A stretch of 64,000 nucleotides of DNA from Beta vulgaris subsp. vulgaris (GCF_026745355.1 NC_079206.1:26727845-26791844); one strand, 5' to 3'; positions 33,004-46,018 are shown, numbered from the stretch's first letter. A program made the numbers and translations. Notes: a model not told the origin generated them from the letters alone.

Positions 33004-33958
33004 TTACCCCGGTTCGATTGTACCCAACAAATCATGTTTACCTCCTCGAGCCTTCACCACTCCTGAACCTCTAAGGATAATCTCTAAGTCTCTGACTTGG
33101 CTTCTTGCACCCAAAACATACCTCTTTTTTTCACACCTCTTCCCCCAATGGTCTTTTCCACACTTAAAATAAGCTTTTTCCTTCTTTGGTGCCTTTTGCT
33201 GACTCTCACCTTTTTGTTGCTGCTCCAAACCACTCCTCACCCGCTTATTTCCTCCATCATTTGATTTTCCTCCACTTCTCCTATTTTACTTCTCATTCTG
33301 ATCAATCAGCTCCTGTTCCAGATCCCGATCATATAACTCTTGATAGTTGGTGTAATATCCCACTCTCTTCCAATATTTGAAATTTAACCTTTCGAAAAAG
33401 CGAGAAAATTTAAACTTCTCCGGACTGACTAATTCAGGGACAAAACGAGATAACTCCATAAACTTTGCAGCGTATTCAACCACAGTCATCTTCCCTTGAC
33501 GGAGATACAAAAACTCACGATCCTTTTTTCTGTAAAGCTGGTGGATAAAACCTTTGACGTATGGCCTCTAGGAATTTGTCCCAAGTATAGTCTGGTTGTT
33601 GAAAATTTTGCTTGACATTCCTCCACCACATATCAACAACCCTTCAAGTTAGAATGAGGCCAACTTCACCTTTTTGTGTTCAAGGCAACTTATGATCTCC
33701 AATATCTTTTCTATATATGCTATCCAGTCCTCAAACTTGATTGGATCTAGCTCCCCATCATAAGTTTTTGGCTTAAGATGATAGCCTTTTATAGAACTTT
33801 CCTTCTTCATCATTAGGTTTTTTGCCTTGGGCCTCCAGTATAGCCAATAACTGAGCATTCATGCTCTCCATTTGACGCAATCTTCCTTCCATCGTGGAAC
33901 TTGATTCTTTAATGTTTTGACCCTCTTGAACGCGAGGGGTTCCGGCTTCTCCTGACAT
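33004..33958 (-). pseudogene. Gag of the chromovirus with a damaged zinc knuckle
   Basis: Starts near MSGEAGTPRVQEGQNIKE at 33958. Frame-broken pieces include KTYDGELDPIKFEDWIAYIE (33760-33700), MTVVEYAAKFMELSRFVPEL near 33490 and a basic stretch before YFKCGKDHWGKRC near 33170-33130. The CCHC knuckle lacks its first cysteine (Y in place of C, then FKC...H...C). Confidence 0.75.
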
Positions 33959-35457
33959 ATTCCTAAGCGTTTCATTTCCTCACTTTCTTCAAAGAATACT
34001 ACCAAATTAGGTTAATTATATTATAACTGGACCATAATCATTTTGCATCTCATCTAGGATGGATTTACTAGTTTATCATATTAACAAGCAAACACACAAA
34101 TTTATAGCAATGTAATATTATAACGTTGGTGACGCATGCTTAATCATCATTTCTTGGCCCACCATAGCCAATCTTAAAACATACATGTTTAGATCATACA
34201 AAATTTTGGCTGGTCCAAACTAATTCATCCCTTACATGGGAGATAATACTAACTTTTTATGAGAAAGTTTATCATTACCATGCCATAGATAACGTGCAAC
34301 ATTAAAGTTTTACATCAGCAATTTAAAACATACATAATTAGTTCATACAATCTAAGATAACCATAAAAGAAATATCTTAACAAGGAAAATAAAATAGAGA
34401 AAGAAAGGAAAAAAAAACTTCTCACATAGACTTCTCACGGGACCCCCCCCCCCCCTTTAATTCCACAATCCTGCTCTCATACTAATCCAGACCCAAGAGG
34501 TCATAGTAGTAACCATGATCAGTGATGCTAATGTTATGTTCCTCAAGTATATAGTCGGGATCCCAAACATGGGTGTTGCTTACGGACCCCGCATTGCTGC
34601 CATTGAGTGACACCCTCAGAATAGGTAGGGTCCTCCTAGAGGTATCTGCGGTAAACTGCCTCCTAGGTTCCTCTCTAGCCACTTTTGCCTCTCTAGTTTC
34701 CTCACGGGCTCCCAATCGCTCGTAGAACCTTTGCCAGTAACCACCTACATCCTCAATCATTCCCTTCTCCCTAACGCTCGTATCTATCTTTCTCATGTCC
34801 CTCAATACTTCGTCCACCATCACTTTTCACCTAATAGCTTATTTTTCAACCCTCTCGAGGCCTACCCCACTTCCCAAGATTTCCAAGGTTCACACTCGGG
34901 TAAAGTCTTGATTAGAACATAGGATTGAATCTCTGTTCGTGAATATTAGTTATGGTCCCCTCTTCCCTAAACTGCACTCCATTTTGTAATCTTTCCAAGC
35001 AGACGGTTTGCGTTGTCCACTAGCATCCTCCCAAGTCGCGTTTCTCGACCTATAAGTATCAGGCTCTGGCATGAAGGATCCATGTGATCCCTAACCTCTT
35101 TGGTTTATGGTACTCATCTACACCACATTTCAACAAACATAATATCCGTTATTTCACATTAAACCATTAATCCTTAATATTATAATTTGTTTTTACATTG
35201 AGTATGTATATACATCCCCAACCTTAAGAATATTAAAATAACCCCCCACTTCAATGTTTCCTTTACTTGCAAGTTATTATCCCAACACACCTTTTCTTTT
35301 CCTACACACCCCTATGATCACACAAGACGACAATACATACACTCATACACATAATCACATATCATACTTAAAATATGTTATAAATAAAAGAAAACTCCCC
35401 AATTTAGAAATATGAAAGTGTAATGGTATTTTTTTTGTAATATAGGATTTAAAACTA
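33959..35457 (-). other. Leader of the chromovirus, with an extra small open frame and a C run
   Basis: About 1.5 kb separate the primer site from gag. A 113-codon open frame lies at 34482-34823 (minus, beginning MMVDEVLRDMRKIDTSVREK). It is hydrophilic and of unknown function; it may be a remnant of leader coding or chance. A run of about 13 C residues lies at 34443-34455. Confidence 0.4.
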
Positions 35458-35470
35458 GGCTCTAGTACCA
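35458..35470 (-). promoter_or_regulatory. tRNA primer binding site of the chromovirus
   Basis: Minus strand TGGTACTAGAGCC, close to the initiator-methionine tRNA site TGGTATCAGAGCC, two bases from the LTR end. Confidence 0.75.
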
Positions 35471-35483
35471 AGTGTAACAACCC

Positions 35484-36691
35484 CAGGCCCGGTCCTGATC
35501 TTTTGGGGGCCCTAGGCAAAATAGTAGATTGGGGCCCTTCAAAAAAAAATCCAATTTAGAATAGAACAAATGTTTTTTTAGGCAACATTACAATTTACAC
35601 ATAAAATAAATCAAACACACAACACAACACAACACAACACAACACAACACAACACAACACAACACAACACTCATAGCATAATTGTAGGTAGAAATAATAA
35701 TAAACCAGCACAAAAAAGGAATAAAAACAAATAAAAATGAACAACATCCTATCCAAAACAAATCAACCTCAATCAAGCTGTACTATAGTGGTCTCAAGCA
35801 ACAAAACCAAAAAAATTAAGTAGAACTACAGAAACAACCCTCAAACATAAGACTCTATCAAGAGCATGTGGAAAGTCCAAAACTATTAACTAATAAAGAG
35901 AACAACTTTAGCAAATTTTCCTATAGCTTAAACCAAAAGGATCCTCTTTTCTCACCCCTATAGTCTAACTCATAACAAAAGCCACAAACAAAAAAAAGCT
36001 AATATAAGAATGAAACTAAGGCCGAGAAGAAGTCCACGATGCACAATTATATTAAACACATGGCAAACCTGAATGTTGTTTTGCAAAGACCAATTCAGGA
36101 TGGACTTTGGCAGGCGGCAGGCCGGCAACCACAGTCGACTACTGTCTGACGAGGCAGAGTAATCCAACGAGGCGGCGAACCAAACAAAGTACTCGACAGA
36201 AAAAAAATCCTCGAATATCCGAATCACAGTCGAATAAAAATTCCCGAAACCCTTACTGTTCTTAATTTCATAAATATCTTAACAACTTCACTTGATTCAG
36301 ACTGAATCGTATGAGTATTACATTATACAAATCAAATTATCTCCTATTTAAATTGTAGAAAAAAAAATTCTTGTTGCCATAAGAAAGGTTAATAGCTATT
36401 TTTTGGGGGGAAATATGGAAATTTTCAGGAGTTTAATGGAGGTTGGAGAAATTTTTGGGAATTAAAAGAAGAATTTAATTTGCTTGGGAAAGAGTGGGAG
36501 TATAAGAAGTGAATTAAGAACGGCTGAAGAAGACGATTAGTCGCATTTACTGTTTCAGTTTTTGAGAGAGCATTAAGTGTTGATTGTTTAGATTTTCTTT
36601 TTCCTAATTTTAAATTTTTTGGAGATTGGGCCCCTTACAGGCTTGGGCCCTTGGCCAGCGCCCCTCCAAACATCCCTCAGAACCGGGCCTG
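35484..36691. mobile_element. Non-autonomous hAT element with 8-bp target duplication
   Basis: Ends are CAGGCCCGGTCCTGA and, inverted, CAGGCCCGGTTCTGA (14 of 15 identical). AACAACCC flanks both sides (35476-35483 and 36692-36699), the 8-bp duplication typical of hAT. The subterminal zones are rich in GGGGCCC. The 1208-bp interior has no transposase but includes a 50-bp (AACAC)10 microsatellite. Confidence 0.93.
35621..35670. repeat. (AACAC)10 microsatellite
   Basis: Ten uninterrupted AACAC units inside the hAT element. The minus-strand open frame through it encodes only VVLCC repeats. Confidence 0.95.
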
Positions 36692-39063
36692 AACAACCCC
36701 ATAAATCTGGAAATATCATAATAGCCTTTATGCATGTCGTGGAAACATACTTAAGTCAATTGGAGTTGTCACATGGTACAAGTGCTAAGTTACAACAAAA
36801 TTACGTAAGAGTAAGTAGTTAAAGTTGTTTTTATTACAACACTATCAACCTTTAACTTTAAAAATCCATTTAAAAGTACACATACAATTACCACAGATAT
36901 TAATTTACTCTCTATAGAGATGGAGATCAACTAGGAGACAAACATAACAAAAGACTCCACATAGAAACGTCGTCCCACATGACCATAGTAATCAAGGAAG
37001 CAGTCACCCACCTTCTTGGTTCTTCCTGCAATCAATTACAACCCTGCCCCCACCAAGACAGGTTCAAGAACAAATATCAACAACAGTTGAGTACAAAAGT
37101 CCACAACTAAATCCATTTTTGGAGGCTTAAACCTTATGTATGCAAATCATGCTAAAATCAATATGCTTCGCAAGTAGAGTTCTTACTATAATATCCGGGG
37201 TACTAACCTTGCACAATTATTTTAAATTAAGAATTCATATCATGAGGATCACCACTTAGGTCATTCAAAACCCCTTCAGTTCAATGCGTTTAAATACTTG
37301 GATAAAGCGAACACGAATAGAGAGGGACTCCTTACACAAGGAGCCGACTGTCTCTAAACTAATGAAGGTCGTCACCCCACCGTTTAAATTTTGTATGCTT
37401 GCAAGCGTTAACTAGGGTATGTCCCATTTTTATTATGTGCTGGACTTCACCAACCCAGGGAGGGTTCGGAAGGAGATCACCCATCCTCCAAGGAATTTTG
37501 TTGTTGTTCATACCGTACCATGATTGGTCTCTGCCTTTACCCACTTGTTTTATAATTTATTTACACAAATAGTTAAAATGTACAGTTATCGATACCACTC
37601 AAGTTCCAAAGAAAAACATATTTATTCATGGAGAGAAAAAGGAATCACGGGTACTATAGTATTGCTATTGACTGCAAGACTTGCATCTTCCCTTGAAATT
37701 TTAGTTTAACATTAACAATTTCACATATTAGATAGGTATGAAAATATAACAAAATAATTAAATCTTTGATGCTGGTGAAAGACTTATAAGCTCTTAGTAT
37801 GATCTTTTAAACTTTATTAAAAAGATTGAATTGATTTGAACATATGAAACTTTCGTCAGAAATATTCTAGCTCAAACAATGAGTTTAAAATATACATAAC
37901 TTTCTGCTCCAAACTCCAAATAGGGAAATTTCAAAGCTTATCCTCAAGAATATTTTGTTACAAACATTTTTTCGTGAAATAGTAAAGGGCTAAAAATCAC
38001 GTTTCGGGCGCCTAAAATACAATTTCAGTAACTGGTCACACCAAAACTGAGAACAATATTCATCAATTAACCCCAATTCAAAGAGATTTATTTTCTAAGA
38101 GAATTCCTTCATAAATTGAAATAGGATTAAAGATCTTCCTAACATGACAATAATTCCATCATTTTATAAACATACATGCATTTACTTATATACTTATAAA
38201 CATATTTCAAAAACACACATTAACAAAATCATCAACTTTTACTATACTAGTGTGACTTTCCTCCTCTCTTGGATGGATCGATGTGTAACAAATGTTACTT
38301 ATAAGTCAAAATCAATTACATTCAACTATAATCATGGTTCAAAATTTTACATGCATGTAGTAATCTTATCAATTTGGTTTATAATATTTTTGATAAAGGT
38401 GTAATACAAAAAGAGTGTTCTTATGTACCTTAATTCCCCCTAGTTATTACTTGAACCTTTCTCCTATTTTCTTTAATCTTCAAAAGCTTAGATACTCAAG
38501 TACCTATACGAATTCAACAGTTCATATCATTATTTTCATGATCTAAACATAAATCCCAACTTGAAACATACTCTTTTACTCCTTTTGGCCTTCTTACCTT
38601 TTTATAGGATGGTTTCCTCTAGATCTTGTTATATTCCCTCAAAAAGCTTTACTTCAAGTCTTCTTTTTTTGAAGAGAAAAAAATTACGTACAAGCACTAG
38701 ATTAAATTTACTCAAAGTGCTTTAAAAGAATGAAAATGGAAGAAGAAGAGAAGAAGGAAAAAAAAAAGAGAGAGGGAGGGATTACCTCCTGGCGTCAGCA
38801 GCAATGAGAGGACAGAGAGTGGGTAATTTTCAAACAGTAAAATTAAAAAGTTTTGTGAGTTGTCTTATCAACCTAGGGATGTTTACTACCTGTTTCGATC
38901 CCCAAATTTGACTTTCCTCTTAATTTTGAATGAGATAATCTCCCTTCTTTGAGATGATGTCCAGCAGGCCATAACCCAACTTCATTCCATGTTTGGGCTC
39001 CAATAACCCCTTTTTAACCCAACTAAATGATACATATTCCTAGCGTACATATGGAAGGGCTCA

Positions 39064-39076
39064 ATATATATATATG

Positions 39077-39108
<32 letters not shown>

Positions 39109-39163
39109 ATATATATATATGTATATATATATATATTATAATATATATAGTATATATATATAT

Positions 39164-39196
<33 letters not shown>
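39064..39196. repeat. (TA)n / TATATG microsatellite in the 5' LTR
   Basis: About 130 bp of alternating TA with sporadic G. The matching place in the 3' LTR (about 29045) has only a short TATATAT run, so the repeat grew after the LTRs separated. Open frames here are meaningless IYIYIY repeats. Confidence 0.95.
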
Positions 39197-39200
<4 letters not shown>

Positions 39201-39505
39201 TTTTTCTCTCCTTGATCCATGGGCCTTATAGGGGTTATAGTTCAAGGTTTCAAATCTGAAATAAGACTTGCTTTTTCATTGCCTTCTAAATTTCCTTTCA
39301 AAGTTTATTTATACCTCCTAGGTAAATTATTTACTTTGCAACTTAGGTAGTCCTTCACTCTTCTGTGACCTACTATGGTCATACGATAACTTTAATCCTA
39401 AACGAACCATTTTATGGTCATAGTTGACATGCAAGTTGATTTCTTTTTCAAAAGCGAGTTTTACGATGATAACATTAAGATCTTGATATGTAAAATGATC
39501 AAAAA

Positions 39506-40827
39506 AAGACTGAATGATTTTCGAAAACTAATTTTAGTAAATAATCAGGACCTGTAAACGAGGTTTGCAAATTACAACTTTTCGGGATTTTAATTTGATT
39601 GGGAGGAACCACCAAATACATAGGAAGCCCCCACTTTGGGCGAGCTTGTCTTGAATTAGGCACTATGAGCCTTGTACTTGAAATATACTTGATCTTGTCT
39701 TGAGCATTAATAGTTTTCACTGGAATTCTTCATTGGGAAGTTGATTTGGGTAAAGTCAAACATCGCCAAAGATCGTGGAATTGTCGAAGAGTCCTTCGGA
39801 GAGTAGGAGAGCTTGGATATAAAAAATAAATAAAAGGTTAAATTTGTGACTTATAAATGTAGGTAGGAAAAAGAGGATTTATTGAGGCTAGGTTCAGACT
39901 CAAGTCTATGTCGTGATCTAGAAAAAGTATGATCCTAAATTCTCGAAAGTCAAATCATTGGACCATGACTACTTTCCTTATTGAAGCGGTCGGACCTCGA
40001 GATGAAGATTCCTTTATATCCTTGCGGAATCATTCGTAGTTCTGGATCTGATTAATTTTTTAATTTTTTTTTGTGCCCTAACTTTTGCCTAGGTCGCCCT
40101 TTCGAGTTTTCAAACTAGCGTGTTAGGACATACCTTGAAAAAGGAGTTATGGTTGGTGAAAGGTTGAATGGTTTGATGAATGAAGGTAATTGATTTGGCT
40201 AATGTGAAGATCATGGATTTGAATTATATAGGCTTTAAGGGTTTTATGGATTGAAAGATTTGAATGAGGGTAGAACTTGTGTGCAAGTCCCTAACTTGAC
40301 TTTTTATTTCTTTGTCTTTGGCCTTTTTTTCTTTTTTGCATTTTTTTGTCCAGTGTGTTTTCTTTTGCTTTTGCTTTTCTCGCACTTTGAATTTCTTTCA
40401 CTTATTTTTTTTTTGCCTAGCATTGATCTTTTTTTACCTTTTTTATGTAGTGAGGCTTGCACACACATTATTGGTTTAGGGTATTTGAAGGTTTTAAGAA
40501 TATATCTAGAGGTTTGAGTTTGAAAGGATTATTTGGCTAATGGAGATGATGGAAGGAAGAGGGGAGTAACTCCTGGTCCAAAGTATGTCCTTTTTTATTA
40601 TTTTTTCCGATCTTTTTTATTATTATTAGTCAAGATTATTAGGTGATTTAAGTTTCATCATTGAAGTAGAAGCATATATAAAATGATGGAGTGTCAATAA
40701 AAATGAAAATGAAATGCAATTTTTTTATTTATTAGAAATAAACTAGAACAAGGCTTCTTAAAATCAAAGTCCTAAATGACATAGACTCGATAGGAAAGGA
40801 AATGAATGAGCTAGGGAAGGGATTCTC
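39506..40827 (-). other. Internal remnant of the outer Ogre-like element
   Basis: No convincing coding sequence. T-rich stretches at 40060-40080 and 40310-40440 and a small minus-strand open frame (39499-39720) that matches nothing I recognise. Placement between two parts of the outer element suggests it is its leader or gag-proximal region. Confidence 0.3.
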
Positions 40828-43390
40828 TGTAACACCCCGATAATTCTCTCTTTTCCAAAATACCTTTTCAATATAAAACTTAGAGAAGCATCAAAGCATT
40901 ATCGCCCATGTGGTAACGTTTCGGCTTATTAAGAATTTTGCAACGGAAAACATAATAAATAACTTTATAAAAAACCTTAGTTAACTATGAAGTCAACTCC
41001 AAAATTCAAACCAATAAAGTCAAACTTAAAACCAAACCAAACCAACAAAGTATAAACTCAAAGTATGATAAATAGACTACATAAGCTCTCCAATCTCGAA
41101 CCCAATGATGCATCATCTTCAAACCTGTAGATGGACAATGCACTATTGATTCCTAAAGACTGCTCACCAAAATGGGTCATCACAAGATCAATAAGGCATA
41201 GCAATGATCAACATACACAAACAAAAGCATGTAATCAGCAAATCTGAGTAATACATAATAAATATAGAACTAATCCTAACATGATACTACTACATAACAA
41301 ACATGAATAAATAATAATCTAATAATCTTGCGGATAACTCTTACTGAGCAAAACTTCACAACCTACATTTTATTTACTTTAAATGGAATAGTCAATGGAA
41401 CGAGTTGTCTGATAAAAAACTAGCCTTCCCTTTAGAAGACGAAATACGGGCGCGACTCCGTATTCCCATGACCTACGATATCAACGAACCTTTAAAATAA
41501 AAATAGGAACCGTGAGCAATTTGATCCCAAGAAAAGCCATGGGCTACTACCATGTACTCCAACTCTCTACTTGTCCAACACTTCAGACGTGCACAAGTCT
41601 AAAGCTATTGCTATCCACGGTTCACTTTACATGATTAACCATTTATTACTTGTTATGAGTTTATGACTCACAAGCAATACATGTAATACAATCATCAAAC
41701 AATCATAAACTTTCATTTTTATCTTAGGATTAAATGAGTCATCAAACAACTTAACAACCCAAGATTAATTCCAACTTTAATCCAATCTTCCTTATTTGTT
41801 GAACGTATCCAACAACCAACCAACCTTTCAAAGGTATAAAATATCAACTTACCAAATAAAGCCCTCTGTCCTTATAAAGCAGTGAAATACTAAAACGGGA
41901 ACAACATGATTCAATCATGATCCAAACTAATAAATATATATTAATCCCTCATATGAACTAATACAATAAGGTTCTCAAATCCCATATGTTTGCATCAATA
42001 TTACATACGAACATAATATAAATCTCATAATCAACATGTTTTACACAACGACATAAAACATGCAAATCTAACATAATATAAATCATATATGAACTCAAAA
42101 TAGTTCATATACATGATACTACATGATTCTCATCCTTAAAATCATGATATGAAGCACATCAACACATAGGTATGTACGTACCTTGCATAGACAAATCGGG
42201 TGGCCACTTTACAACTTTAAAAGTCACCTACAACGAATTCTCCGCCTAATAATAATTAACATAACCACAAATCAAGACTCTACAAATTTCCTACGACTTT
42301 AAAATATTTCAAATCCTCATAAAAAGTGTTTAAAATCCTCTTAACCAATAAATCTTCACTTTTAGTGCCTCCTAGTATATTACCACTATACTAATAACCA
42401 TAAACCCTTAAAAATCAATACTTTAATGCTTTAAAACCACAATAAGTGTGTTACTAAAATTTTCAGCAACATATAACATATTAAAACTCTTTCTAAACAT
42501 ATTGAAATATATTTAAAATCAGAGGAATAATCAATTCCATAAACTGTAATAGTCTACTATGATTTTCCAACCAACAAACCCTAAAAATCTATGCTTTTGA
42601 TAATTAAAAATTCAATTCCAACCTAATATGCAAATCTGAATTTCTATTTCTTCAATACATAAATTATATAAACATAAATTCATAAATAAATCATCAAACT
42701 AAAACTTTTAAACATAATCAAACTAAAAACAAATCTTAAAAACATAAAAAACTTGAGGAGGAAGGAAAGTAATCAAACCAAAGTCACGAAAAGAGGAGAA
42801 GGAACTCGCGACAGCCACGAAGCAGCAGCGGCGACGCACAACTGGTGGTTGGAAGGAGCTGGCGTGCAGTGTCGGTGACCGGAACTGGTGGCCGACCGAA
42901 GGAGGAGGAGAGGGCTGAAGGAAAGAAAGAAGAGAGAAGAAAAGAAAAGGAGAGAAAAAGAAATTTGGAGGGGAGAGAAAATACTTATCTGGGGAAAAAG
43001 TATGGGTTTATGGGGTTTATATAGGTTCCTCTTTTGAGCTTAGGAAAAGGTGATTGGGCTTAAATAGAGTTTAATGATGGATAAAATTAGTGTTCGGGTT
43101 GCCCATAGCCAACTAGGAATCATTTTCCAAATCCAAAAAGTGTTTGGGTTCCTCATACCCGATTAGAAATCCTTTTCCAAATCGAAAAGGTATTTTAAGC
43201 TTTTCAAATATTTTCCAAAGCATGTATAGACAAAATATTTTAACTTCTTTGAACCATTAAAATAATTTCTTTGACTTTCGGATAGTCAATCTTTGAAGAA
43301 ATAAATCATTTAAATATAAAATATATTTAAATATAAATAACTATACATTAAAAAATATTTATAAAATTCATATATTTACGGGGGACCTTG
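40828..43390 (-). mobile_element. Isolated chromovirus-type LTR (minus orientation)
   Basis: Low end TGTAACACCCCGATAATTC is the complement of the usual ...GGGGTGTTACA 3' end of Tekay/Del LTRs. The upper end reads TTTATAAAATTCATATATTTACGGGGGACC, matching two other copies in this window (51.2 and 53.7 kb) that finish in GGGGGATTACA or GGGGATTACA; here the last bases are altered. A GA-rich, leader-like patch lies at 42760-42960. No internal region or 5-bp target duplication was found, so it is a solo or truncated LTR. Confidence 0.6.
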
Positions 43391-43483
43391 TTGCCTCTCT
43401 ATTGGACGTTCCCAAGTTATAATCTCACGACCTGTCCTGAACAGAAATTGAATGGACCTCGTTAATTTTAAGAAAGAATGTTT

Positions 43484-43575
43484 TCGAAATGAGAAATGGA
43501 AATGAGGAATGGGAATGAGAAATGAAAATGAGTAATGGGAAATGGAAATGGAAATGAAAATGAAAATGGAAAATG
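43484..43575. repeat. GAAATG/GGAATG short tandem repeat
   Basis: Imperfect 6-bp units (GAAATG, GGAATG, AAAATG) just before the longer minisatellite. Confidence 0.8.
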
Positions 43576-43779
43576 ATTAGAAATGGGTATATAGACTAGT
43601 AGGGGCATGGCCATGATGGAGAGACATGGACCTAACTATATGCAAATACAGACATGGACTGGACTGGACTGGACTATGCAAGCACACTTGTCTGAATGCT
43701 CGGACTTTGATGAGCACTAGACATTGAACTTACGATAAGCATAATAGACTTAAAATAAGGTAGACAATAAAGGTATGGA

Positions 43780-44660
43780 CTAATCTTTTATAGCCCGGAT
43801 ACTTTATTAGAGCTTACATACTAGACTTATAAAATGAATTTTTATAGTTCGAAGACTGACTACACCTTACATAGGGATATAAACTAGACCTAGGGACTGA
43901 AATTTTGTAATTTGAGTACTTAACTTTATACTCCAAAGACTAAACTAGGATTTGAATTGATATGAAAATTAGACTTAGGGACTTTTATAGTCGTAGACTT
44001 AAGTTTTATAATCCGAAGACCTTACTAGGGTTTACATATAATGCAAACTAGACTTAGGGAACTTTTATAGTTTTAAGACTCAACTTTATAGTTCGAAAAC
44101 TTGACTAGGGTTTACATATAATACAAACTAGACCTAAGAAACTTTTATAGTCCGAAGACTTGACTAGGGTTTACATATGATGCAACTAGACCTAATAAAA
44201 TTTATAGTCCTAAGACTTAAATATATAGTCCGAAGACTTGACTAGGAGTTACGTATAATGGAAACTACACCTATGGAACTTTTATATTCCTAAGACCTAG
44301 CTTTTATAGCCCAAAGGCCTGACTAGGGTTTACATAGAGATGCAAACTAGACCTAGGGAACTTTATAGTTCTAAGACTTTATTAGGGTTTACATAGAGAT
44401 GCAAACTAGACCTAGGGAACTTTATAGTTCGAAGACTTTATTAGGGTTTACATAGAGATGCAAACTAGACCTAGGGAATGAACTTTTATAGTCTGAATGC
44501 TTAACTTTTATAGTTCGAGGACTTAAGTAGGGTTTACATATAATGCAAACTAGACATATGGAACTTTTATAGTCCTAAGAATTAACTTTTATAATCTCAA
44601 TACTTTACTAGGATTTACATTATATAATGCAAACTAGACCTATGGAATGAACTGGTCTAA
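43780..44660. repeat. Minisatellite with ~59- and ~80-bp units
   Basis: Units contain GGGTTTACATA..., TGCAAACTAGACCTAGGG, AACTTTTATAGT and CCGAAGACTT. Around 44330-44460 three units repeat every 59 bp (ACATAGAGATGCAAAC at 44332, 44391, 44450); other units are longer because the TTTATAGTCC(G/T)AAGACTT block is doubled. Tandem arrays in untranslated parts of Ogre/Tat elements are known as sources of satellites. Confidence 0.85.
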
Positions 44661-45998
44661 ATGGACCTAAGACTTGAATTGGATTAGACTTAGACTTAAA
44701 TGGGAACCGACTTGGATTGTACTTCACATGTAGATGCAAATGGGCCTAAATTTTGACATGAACTAGACTTATATGGGCCTAAGATCGACTCTAATGCTAG
44801 CAAATGTACATACTCAAATTTAGATGGGCCTAGTATGAATGCAAACTAGACTCTAATGCACATGGGTCTATAAATGAATTCAAGTGAATTGGATTGGATT
44901 GTCATGATTGATGAAGGTGCTTAGACTGGGTTTAGAATTTTCAAAATTCATTTTTGAAAGGAACCCCTTGTTTTTATCTTTTGTTAGAAAAAGATGATGG
45001 ATTAGTTTTGAAAATATTTTTTGTAAATGTCTTGTATAATGATGATTAATATATACTTTTCGAAAAAGGTAGAATAGACATGGGTGTATAATTGATTTTG
45101 AAAAATGTAAACTTTTTGAAATTGGTTGAATATGGTAAGGTAAGATTGATAGGTAAGATTAGTTGGATAGCAGGGAGACATGCACAACAATTCTAACTCT
45201 ACCATGACCAATATTCTAGATGCACTTTTTAAGACAGAAGCGACCATACATGAAAAGATTGATTTTTTTTTTATTAAGTGAAACCCTTAGAGTGGCTATG
45301 TTTTCACGTGAATGCAGAGGAACCAAATATATGATCGACCATTACGACTAGTGAATCGACGAAAAGCATGGGATGCACATGCTCATGCCACACAACATTG
45401 TTGCTTGTTGCGTATAGCCATGTGTCTGTCGCGGGAGTAGTGCGCCAGGCGCAACTTAATGCGTTTGGCGCATTACTCGCACGATATGTTTTTCGGAGAT
45501 TTCGGCGAGGTTTTGGCCAATTGACGATCCTTTATTTGTTTTCTCGACGTGATTTTAGGTGTGATGCATAATATTGACGATTTGACAAGTTAATAATTGA
45601 TAAAAATCGCAATCACAAACAAATATCATGTAACATGGATACAAAAGTTCCAACCTAAAGTCCAGTTCTATGTTTGAAACTATGGTCATGTTTATGTTAA
45701 GTCTGAAAGGGTCCATGACTAAGAGATTGATCACACGCTTCTTACCTGTGCTTAAAAGAGGTTGCCACATGTAAGACGCACTCTAGTTCTCAAGTCAGGA
45801 ACAAGAGAACAATTTCATGGTTGGGTAGGTTTGCTTATGACTAAGATCCAACTATCAACCAGGAAACTTTTTGGAAGGACAAAGCATGAAAACAATAGTC
45901 ACGCATATGCAAAACTGTAATGTCATTATAATGTATAAAAAGAGTATAAATCGTATTTTTCGAATTTCACCCACTCATTTAATTTTTTTTAAAAATCC
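44661..45998 (-). other. 5' leader region of the outer Ogre-like element
   Basis: Decayed minisatellite flank, then unique-looking sequence. A GC-rich GTGCGCCAGGCGCAAC...GGCGCATTACTCGCAC stretch at 45440-45482 resembles 27145-27265. No coding signal is seen. Confidence 0.4.
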
Positions 45999-46016
45999 TC
46001 CCCATTGGAGTCGCCA
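45999..46016 (-). promoter_or_regulatory. Primer binding site of the Ogre/Tat-like element
   Basis: Minus strand TGGCGACTCCAATGGGGA, two bases from the LTR end (TACCA). From memory, Ogre-type elements use a very similar TGGCGACTCCACTGGGGA site matching an arginine tRNA. Confidence 0.65.
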
Positions 46017-46018
46017 AA

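Larger units (their letters stand above)
27433..39505 (-). mobile_element. Decayed Ty3/gypsy chromovirus (Tekay/Del-like), minus strand
   Basis: The order on the minus strand is 5' LTR (35473-39505), PBS (35458-35470), leader, gag, protease, RT, RNase H, integrase, chromodomain-like end, polypurine tract, 3' LTR (27433-29436). The LTRs are diverged direct copies (for example the shared GGAAGGAGAT...CCATCCTCCAAGGA region at 27500 and 37467). Both outer ends are lost: the 3' LTR lacks its last ~750 bp and the 5' LTR its first ~80 bp, so no target duplication remains. The pol motifs and a chromodomain-like tail with a LLKILWRNHNTEEATWEKEA phrase point to the Tekay/Del lineage. Stops, frameshifts and lost catalytic residues make it inactive. 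Confidence 0.85.
35473..39505 (-). repeat. 5' LTR of the chromovirus, interrupted by a hAT element
   Basis: Begins (low end) TGTAAC, the inverted match of the GTTACA at the other LTR's upper end. The hAT element at 35484-36691 lies 11 bp inside. The LTR proper is about 2.8 kb. Near 39490-39505 similarity to the 3' LTR fades before the expected GTTACA end, so its 5' tip (about 80 bp) is lost. Confidence 0.8.

Noticed and set aside
38982..39245. IYIYIY frames
   Set aside because: Translation of a TA microsatellite in the LTR.
45368..45571. 67-codon plus-strand frame near a GC-rich stretch
   Set aside because: No family resemblance; it lies in the leader of the minus-strand Ogre-like element.
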